From contig DGTW01000300.1 of NCBI GenBank assembly GCA_002393835.1, positions 1 to 37,734 of the forward strand: DNA of 37,734 nt, in the 5' to 3' direction. The stretch comes from Treponema sp. UBA4326 (lineage in GTDB: Bacteria; Spirochaetota; Spirochaetia; Treponematales; Treponemataceae). The position numbers and the translations under genes were made by a program. The notes below the pieces were generated by a model. It did not search any database, was not told the DNA's origin, and saw only the letters and a list, made by a program, of their open reading frames with translations. Below, one piece after another: positions 33,332 through 37,734 of this stretch; the first letter of the stretch is position 1, and every line of letters begins with the position of its first letter.

Positions 33332-33360
33332 ATTATACCACAAATATTATATATTTTCCA
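33332..33360 (-). promoter_or_regulatory. mazG promoter inside the pth 3' end
   Basis: Minus-strand TGGAAA (33355-33360), 17 bp, TATAAT (33332-33337), with 12 bases to the ATG at 33319. The -35 lies in the last codons of pth. Confidence 0.5.
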
Positions 33361-34006
33361 CGATTTTCTTTTTGCTCCAGCCCTGAAGGATTCTGTTTGG
33401 GTCTGTGGAAAGCAAAAGCTTGCAGAACATTTCGTTTGTAGGGGCAAATTCCTGAGCAAGGATTATTCGCTCGTCTGCGGTAAAGTTTGAAAGCACATAA
33501 TCGGCGATATTGACATTCGCAGGCTTGGAAATTCCAAAACGAAGCCGCCAGAAATCTGCCGTGCCAAGGACTGCCTTGGTTGAGCGAAGCCCATTGTGAC
33601 CGCCAAGCCCACCGCTCCATTTGAGGCTGACCGTTCCAATCGGAAGCTCCAGTTCATCATGGACAACGAGAATTTCATCATTGTTGATTTTAAAAAAACG
33701 AGCCAGCTCGCCGATTGATTCCCCGCTCAAATTCATGTAGGTAAGGGGCTTTAAAAAGTAGATTTTATCGGGAGCTTCTTCGGGGACTCTTGGTGAGCCA
33801 CCGTCTTTTGTTGTGTAAACGCCAGTCTCCCCCATCCATTCGGCTAAGGTGCGTGTCTCGACCACAGCATAATCGCCCTTGAATTTGTTCTGAAAGTAAA
33901 ATTTATTGTAAAAAGGAAGCTGACCTGCAAACTGCCAGGCGACATTGTGCCTTGAATTTTTATACTCCTCGCCGTAGTTTCCTAAAAATGCTATAAGTTT
34001 AATCAT
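33347..34006 (-). CDS. pth: Peptidyl-tRNA hydrolase
   Basis: The 219-residue enzyme has Asn10 in FLGNYG, catalytic His20 in SRHNVAW, YMNLSG, the conserved Asp in VVHDELELP (near 118) and Asn in GGHNGLRS (near 138). It recycles peptidyl-tRNA released by stalled ribosomes. About 25 extra residues (YTTKDGGSPRVPEEAPDK region) lie before the FLKPLTYMN strand compared with E. coli Pth. The start at 34006 (MIKLIAFLGN) is fixed by a strong promoter whose -10 ends 6 nt upstream; longer in-frame starts lie upstream of that promoter. Confidence 0.95.
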   Translation of the reverse strand: MIKLIAFLGNYGEEYKNSRHNVAWQFAGQLPFYNKFYFQNKFKGDYAVVETRTLAEWMGETGVYTTKDGGSPRVPEEAPDKIYFLKPLTYMNLSGESIGELARFFKINNDEILVVHDELELPIGTVSLKWSGGLGGHNGLRSTKAVLGTADFWRLRFGISKPANVNIADYVLSNFTADERIILAQEFAPTNEMFCKLLLSTDPNRILQGWSKKKIVENI

Positions 34007-34012
34007 GGGGAC

Positions 34013-34041
34013 ATTATAAGACTGTAAGAAGAGTTTTACAA
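34013..34041 (-). promoter_or_regulatory. pth promoter, -10 box 6 nt before the ATG
   Basis: Minus-strand TTGTAA (34036-34041), 17 bp, TATAAT (34013-34018), GTCCCC, ATG (34006). A leaderless mRNA is predicted. Confidence 0.68.
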
Positions 34042-34064
34042 TAAGCCACAAGATTAAAAAGTGA

Positions 34065-34115
34065 GTCAAAATGATGCAAAAGTGAATCACAAAAATGGTC
34101 ATGTATCATTTTGAC
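34065..34115. promoter_or_regulatory. 11-bp inverted repeat far upstream of the sigma-54 promoter
   Basis: GTCAAAATGAT (34065-34075) and ATCATTTTGAC (34105-34115) are exact complements 29 bp apart, centred about 260 bp before the predicted sigma-54 start. That is within range for an enhancer-binding activator. It could equally affect pth. This block, the repeat element and the two promoters fill the 374-bp gap 34007-34380. Confidence 0.4.
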
Positions 34116-34123
34116 ACAGAAAA

Positions 34124-34286
34124 GCTAGAGCGTTAGGGATAGTAAGGGCGGCGAAAGCCGTTCCGTAGCGAAGCGAAGAGCGAAGCGACGAGCGAAGCGA
34201 AGGAATGAAGCGTCAGCGGAACCCTGGATAGCCCGGCCGCTGCGTACGAAACGAAGTGAAGTAGCGGCGGCAACGCCCTAAAAGTC
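34124..34286. repeat. Structured repeat element with three 12-bp tandem units
   Basis: The outer arms TTAGGG (34133-34138) and CCCTAA (34276-34281) enclose two hairpins: GTTCCG/CGGAAC (34160-34165 with 34217-34222) and GCCGCT/AGCGGC (34236-34241 with 34263-34268). The loop of the first holds three consecutive 12-bp units, AGCGAAGCGAAG, AGCGAAGCGACG, AGCGAAGCGAAG (34167-34202). It is GC-rich against AT-rich flanks and has no coding potential. It looks like a dispersed intergenic repeat of the kind common in treponemes (inference). Confidence 0.75.
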
Positions 34287-34322
34287 TCTTTTTTTCACTT
34301 TTTACATTAAATTTTCAAATTC

Positions 34323-34339
34323 TTGGCACGAAAATTGCT
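34323..34339 (+). promoter_or_regulatory. Sigma-54 promoter of the sigma factor gene
   Basis: TTGGCACGAAAATTGCT matches the -24/-12 consensus fully: GG at 34325-34326 and GC at 34337-34338 with exactly 10 bp between. The predicted start is near 34350, giving a 31-nt leader with GGAG before the ATG. A sigma-70 alternative is poor, since TATATT (34340-34345) has no -35 at 16-18 bp. Confidence 0.82.
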
Positions 34340-34380
34340 ATATTTATCTCGTAAACAGTCAATTTTTACAGGAGACGGCG

Positions 34381-35217
34381 ATGAAATACAATGACGAAAC
34401 AATGGACGCTTACTTGAAAGATTTGAACAGAATCCCACTTTTGACTGGGGAAGAAGAAAAAGAACTGGCTATAAAGGCCGCCGCTGGCTCTAAGGCTGCA
34501 AAAAACAAGCTCGTAAACGCAAATCTCCGCTTTGTTGTTGCCATTGCAAAGACCTACCAGAACCGTGGCTTTGAACTGATGGACTTAATCAGCGAGGGAA
34601 ACATCGGTCTCATGGCGGCAGTTGACCACTTTGATGTGTCAAAAGGATACAAATTCATTTCTTATGCAGTCTGGTGGATCCGTCAGAGCATTCAGAAGGC
34701 CCTGAGTGACCGAAGCCGTGCAATCCGACTTCCTTCAAACAAAGTCAATGAGCTTTACCAGATTGAAAAAGCCCGCAGCCTCGTGGAAGGCGATAAGGCA
34801 GAAGAAGAGCAGACTCGGGAAATTGCCAAGATTTTGGGCATGAAGACAAGCTATGTTCGTGACTTGCTCAACTTCAACCGGGATATGATTAGCCTGGATG
34901 CTCCGATTGATGCAGAAAACGGCGGTGCCGTATTCGGCGACACCTTCCGTGACGAAATCAACCCGACACCAGAGCAGGAAGCCCTTACCAGCGCCCTCAA
35001 GCAGGATGTGGACGGAGCACTTAAAACTCTCAAGCCAAAGGCAGAGCGTGTCCTTCGTATGCGTTACGGTCTCAGCGGCTACAAGCCAATGTCCCTCAAG
35101 GAAATCGGCGATGAGTGTGGTCTTACAAAAGAAAGAATCCGCCAGATTGAAAAAAGCGCAGTTCAGACATTACAGTCACCTTCAAGACGAAGACGACTTG
35201 AAGCTTATGTTGCGTAA
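34381..35217 (+). CDS. RpoS/RpoD-like sigma-70 family factor
   Basis: The 278-residue protein has sigma regions 1.2 (MDAYLKDLNRIPLLTGEEE), 2.1-2.4 (NLRFVVAIAKTYQNRGFELM, then YKFISYAVWWIRQSIQKAL), 3 and 4.2 (SLKEIGDECGLTKERIRQIE). It lacks the large non-conserved N-terminal part of a housekeeping RpoD. The size is that of Borrelia RpoS (about 267 residues), so it is a group 2 alternative sigma. It is transcribed from a perfect sigma-54 promoter, so RpoN plus an unknown activator should control it. The ribosome site is GGAGA. It ends one base before the convergent recG stop, leaving no room for a terminator. Confidence 0.93.
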   Translation: MKYNDETMDAYLKDLNRIPLLTGEEEKELAIKAAAGSKAAKNKLVNANLRFVVAIAKTYQNRGFELMDLISEGNIGLMAAVDHFDVSKGYKFISYAVWWIRQSIQKALSDRSRAIRLPSNKVNELYQIEKARSLVEGDKAEEEQTREIAKILGMKTSYVRDLLNFNRDMISLDAPIDAENGGAVFGDTFRDEINPTPEQEALTSALKQDVDGALKTLKPKAERVLRMRYGLSGYKPMSLKEIGDECGLTKERIRQIEKSAVQTLQSPSRRRRLEAYVA

Positions 35218-35218
35218 A

Positions 35219-37597
35219 TCACAAGGTTTTTGAATCGTTTTCCTGCCTTATCATAGAGAAAGCTTCTTTTCTTGCTTCCAGCATGATTTTTTCGTCCCGG
35301 GCCAGATTTGCTATTTTAAAGGCTAGTTCGCCGCTTTGGGCAGTGCCTGTGATTTCTCCGGGGCCACGAAGGCGAAGGTCTTCTTCGGCGATTTTAAAGC
35401 CGTCTGTAGTTTCATGCAGGGCTTTCATTCGCTCTATTCCATTTTCCGTTATGTTGGCTCGGTAAATCAAAAAGCAATATGACTGGGAGTTTCCTCGGCC
35501 TACCCGCCCCCTCAGCTGATGCAGGGCTGCAAGACCAAAGCGGTCGGCCTGCTCGATTACCATGCAGGTAGCATTTGGCACATCGACGCCGACTTCAACG
35601 ACCGTCGTTGCCACAAGAACCTGTATTTTATTGTCACGAAAATCTTCCAGGATTCGGTTTTGCTCTTCCTCATCCACCTTTGAATGAATTAGCGCGCACT
35701 TGAAATTTGGGTAAACCTCTTTCTGCAAAAATTCGAAGCTTTCTTCGGCTGACTTTAGGGGAGACTTTTGCCTTCCGAAATTGTCGCTGCCAAATTCACC
35801 CTGCCCAAAATCCATGTTGCTTTCTATGGCCGGATAAACGAAATAGGCCTGGTGCCCGGCATTTAATTCACGTCTGACGGCTTCGTAGGCATTGCGCTCG
35901 TTTCCAGCCCTGGAAAGATGGGTAATCACGGGTTTTCGCCCCTGAGGCATGGTGCGGATAGTGCGCACATCAAGGTCTCCGAAAACCGTGAGGGCAAGAG
36001 TCTGGGGGATTGGAGTAGCGCTCATCATAAGAAGATTTGGCTCACGGAAAGGAGGCTGGGCAAATTTGTCCGTGGCAAGAACAGAAGTGCGGCCTTTATC
36101 CAGGATTGCAGAGCGCTGCATTACGCCAAATCGGTGCTGCTCGTCAATTATGGCCAGAGCCAGGTCGTGATACTGCACATTTTTTGAAAAAAGGGCATGA
36201 GTACCTATTACAAGATTGATGTCGCCGTTTTTGAGGGCCGAAAGAAGATTGTCCCTGCCCTTAGTCTTAATATTTCCGGTAAGGTAGGCCACGCTCACAT
36301 TCAGGGCTTCCAGCTGTCTTGCGGCATTTTCAGCGTGCTGTCTGGCTAAAAGCTCAGTCGGTGCCATTAAGGCAACCTGTCCACCATAGTCGATTACCCG
36401 AAGAGAGGCAAAAAATGAAACCAGGGTTTTTCCAGAGCCGACATCCCCCTGAAGAAGGGTACGCATGGAAAATCGTGGAAAGGGGAAAGCCTTCCCCTTC
36501 GCGCCCACTTCGTTGGTCGCTACCCCATCGCCTAAGGGGTAGGGAGCGGCGGCGGCAGCCGACAAAACCTGTGAGACAGGTTTTGAGCGAGTCTCGGTGA
36601 AGGCTATGCCTGAACCGTGCCCCTTAAAATCCCCGCCGGCAAAGTTCAGGTTGTCTGAGCCTTCCCAGCCAAAGCCGTAGTTACGGTCAATGTCTTCGTT
36701 CATAAGGGCTATTACTGTCATTTGGTCGGCAGTGAGCTTATATGGCAGGCGGGCAAGAAGATTTTTCTGTCTTGTGGAGAGATTTGCGGCAAATTCTTCC
36801 TCGCTGACTTGCTTTTGCTCGTTTTGTGAAGAATCAAGCTCTATTTTGGGTAACTTTCCCCTGTGTGCCAGAGCACGCTCAGCCAGCGTTTTCTGAAAGA
36901 AAAACAATTCCTCAAAAACAAGGCTGTTTCTTCCGCCTATAGCCTCGCTCAGACTTTTAGGAAAGTGAATTGCACGGAGAGCTTCTTTTTTGGAAAGCAA
37001 ATGTCTCCGCTCGATAAGCTCAGGAGGCAGGTCATTTTCCATTCCCAGAGAAAACTGTTTAAAAGCCGCCTTGATTGCCTTGCTAAGAATCTTGTTCGTA
37101 AGGCCTTCCGTGAGGGGATAAATCGGGAAAACCTGGCTGTTTGGCACTTCAAGCCCCGAAAAAGCCGCAAGCTCGCCCCCATCAGCAATTTTTTCAATTT
37201 CAAATGAAGTTGACTGGTATTTTCCGTATTTTAAGTCACATTTTGCCGTAAGGGCCGCAATTTGTCCGACCGGGTGAGTTTTTTCCATAAACGGTCTGTT
37301 GAAGGCCACAAGCTCCACCATTCCGCTGCCGTCAGTGCAAATCAGTTTGAGCGTCTTCATTCGTCCGTAACCGAACCATTCATGGCCGACAACCTGAACA
37401 ATCGTGTGAACCTTGCCCGTCTGATTCTGAATGGACTGGGCTATTGTGGACTTTTGAGTGCGGTCTTCGTAATCACGGGGGTAAAACTGAAGCAAATCGG
37501 AAATAGTGAATATGTTAAGGCGGGCAAAAAGCGCCTGTTTACTGGGGCCAATTCCCGGGAGAGTCGAAATGGAATTGTTTAATTCGGATAAATGCAT
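35219..37597 (-). CDS. recG: ATP-dependent DNA helicase RecG with insertion
   Basis: The 792-residue helicase reverses stalled forks and migrates branched DNA. The wedge domain (PGIGPSKQALFARLNIFTIS at the start), the Q-motif LTADQMTVIALMN (near residue 290), Walker A LLQGDVGSGKT (near 381-391), IIDEQHRFG and LRGRVGRG are all present. About 70 extra residues, including a poly-Ala run, sit between the Q motif and Walker A, where other RecG proteins have about 5. They are encoded by hairpin-rich DNA (36481-36584). The frame is open, so the enzyme may work. The start at 37597 (MHLSELNN) has AAGGAGAG. Confidence 0.94.
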   Translation of the reverse strand: MHLSELNNSISTLPGIGPSKQALFARLNIFTISDLLQFYPRDYEDRTQKSTIAQSIQNQTGKVHTIVQVVGHEWFGYGRMKTLKLICTDGSGMVELVAFNRPFMEKTHPVGQIAALTAKCDLKYGKYQSTSFEIEKIADGGELAAFSGLEVPNSQVFPIYPLTEGLTNKILSKAIKAAFKQFSLGMENDLPPELIERRHLLSKKEALRAIHFPKSLSEAIGGRNSLVFEELFFFQKTLAERALAHRGKLPKIELDSSQNEQKQVSEEEFAANLSTRQKNLLARLPYKLTADQMTVIALMNEDIDRNYGFGWEGSDNLNFAGGDFKGHGSGIAFTETRSKPVSQVLSAAAAAPYPLGDGVATNEVGAKGKAFPFPRFSMRTLLQGDVGSGKTLVSFFASLRVIDYGGQVALMAPTELLARQHAENAARQLEALNVSVAYLTGNIKTKGRDNLLSALKNGDINLVIGTHALFSKNVQYHDLALAIIDEQHRFGVMQRSAILDKGRTSVLATDKFAQPPFREPNLLMMSATPIPQTLALTVFGDLDVRTIRTMPQGRKPVITHLSRAGNERNAYEAVRRELNAGHQAYFVYPAIESNMDFGQGEFGSDNFGRQKSPLKSAEESFEFLQKEVYPNFKCALIHSKVDEEEQNRILEDFRDNKIQVLVATTVVEVGVDVPNATCMVIEQADRFGLAALHQLRGRVGRGNSQSYCFLIYRANITENGIERMKALHETTDGFKIAEEDLRLRGPGEITGTAQSGELAFKIANLARDEKIMLEARKEAFSMIRQENDSKTL
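36481..36584. repeat. Palindromic repeats inserted in frame in recG
   Basis: Three hairpins occur in 104 bp: AGGGGAA/TTCCCCT (36481-36487 with 36492-36498), TACCCC/GGGGTA (36521-36526 with 36536-36541) and AAAACCTGT/ACAGGTTTT (36564-36572 with 36576-36584), with a GGCGGCGGC run between. A similar AGGGGGAAACTTTCCCCT palindrome lies at 16176-16193 at the end of the RND gene. Confidence 0.75.
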
Positions 37598-37637
37598 ATA
37601 ACTCTCCTTATTTATTTTATCCACAGATTTGACACAG

Positions 37638-37643
37638 ATTATA
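37638..37643 (-). promoter_or_regulatory. Candidate recG -10 box
   Basis: Minus-strand TATAAT gives a leader of about 34 nt containing the AAGGAGAG ribosome site. The -35 is weak (TTTGCG). Farther out a CCCTGCA/TGCAGGG hairpin lies at 37685-37702. AAGGAATCATG at 37719-37729 could begin a divergent gene, but only a few bases are visible. Confidence 0.4.
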
Positions 37644-37734
37644 CGTATTAAAGGGAATTTCGCAAAATTCTCTCTTTGCTTAATCCCTGCATCTTTGCAG
37701 GGCATCTCCTATTCTAAAAAGGAATCATGCGAAC

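Overview
The window looks like chromosomal DNA of a non-pallidum treponeme or close spirochaete relative. The basis is a sigma-54 gene with a canonical RpoN box, a CHASE2 class III cyclase divergent from a porin-like/FecR operon (an arrangement reminiscent of Treponema pallidum TP0483-TP0485, from memory), many short signal peptides of the MKK type and a relaxed spirochaetal lipobox. This is inference; no rRNA or marker gene is present. I found no tRNA, rRNA, CRISPR array or transposase.

Layout. 1-3953: start of an adenosine deaminase gene, oligoendopeptidase F and rpoN, all minus strand. 4000-4150: a large nested inverted repeat between rpoN and a DUF1015 gene (4260-5579, plus). 5623-9548: a glycerate module (cdaR regulator, GntP-type permease, glycerate kinase) with a 19-bp palindrome as candidate regulator site and an intrinsic terminator between permease and kinase. 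9659-10456: an orphan ABC ATPase. 10526-14770: an AT-rich accessory cluster with an XRE-type regulator divergent from five exported proteins (a ten-CxxC protein, an ankyrin-like protein with a duplicated C-terminal module, a possible barrel protein, and two small proteins). Three of these carry a near-identical 33-34 nt leader just upstream of the start codon. 15066-21856: a tripartite RND efflux operon plus a PII-like small protein, with a YoeB-type toxin-antitoxin cassette between them. 21947-27620: CHASE2 adenylate/guanylate cyclase divergent from an exported protein, an outer-membrane-like protein and a FecR-domain protein. 27665-37597: a lipoprotein, YfcE-type phosphoesterase, MBL-fold hydrolase, a free-standing DbpA-type RNA-binding protein, a UPF0158-GNAT fusion, ClpP, MazG, Pth, an RpoS/RpoD-like sigma factor and RecG.

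Most interesting regulatory reading. (1) The small sigma-70-family gene at 34381 is preceded by a textbook sigma-54 promoter, TTGGCACGAAAATTGCT, with rpoN also in the window. This suggests an RpoN-to-sigma cascade like that of Borrelia. (2) At least nine transcription units have a -10 hexamer ending 6-8 nt before the ATG with no Shine-Dalgarno, so their mRNAs should be leaderless or nearly so, while other genes here keep strong AGGAGG-type sites. (3) Three adjacent exported-protein genes share a leader that can form competing short helices ending at the ribosome binding site. (4) recG carries an in-frame insertion of about 70 codons, made of hairpin repeats, immediately before Walker A.

Limits: functions come from reading motifs by eye. 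Promoters, operators and RNA structures are predictions from sequence only.
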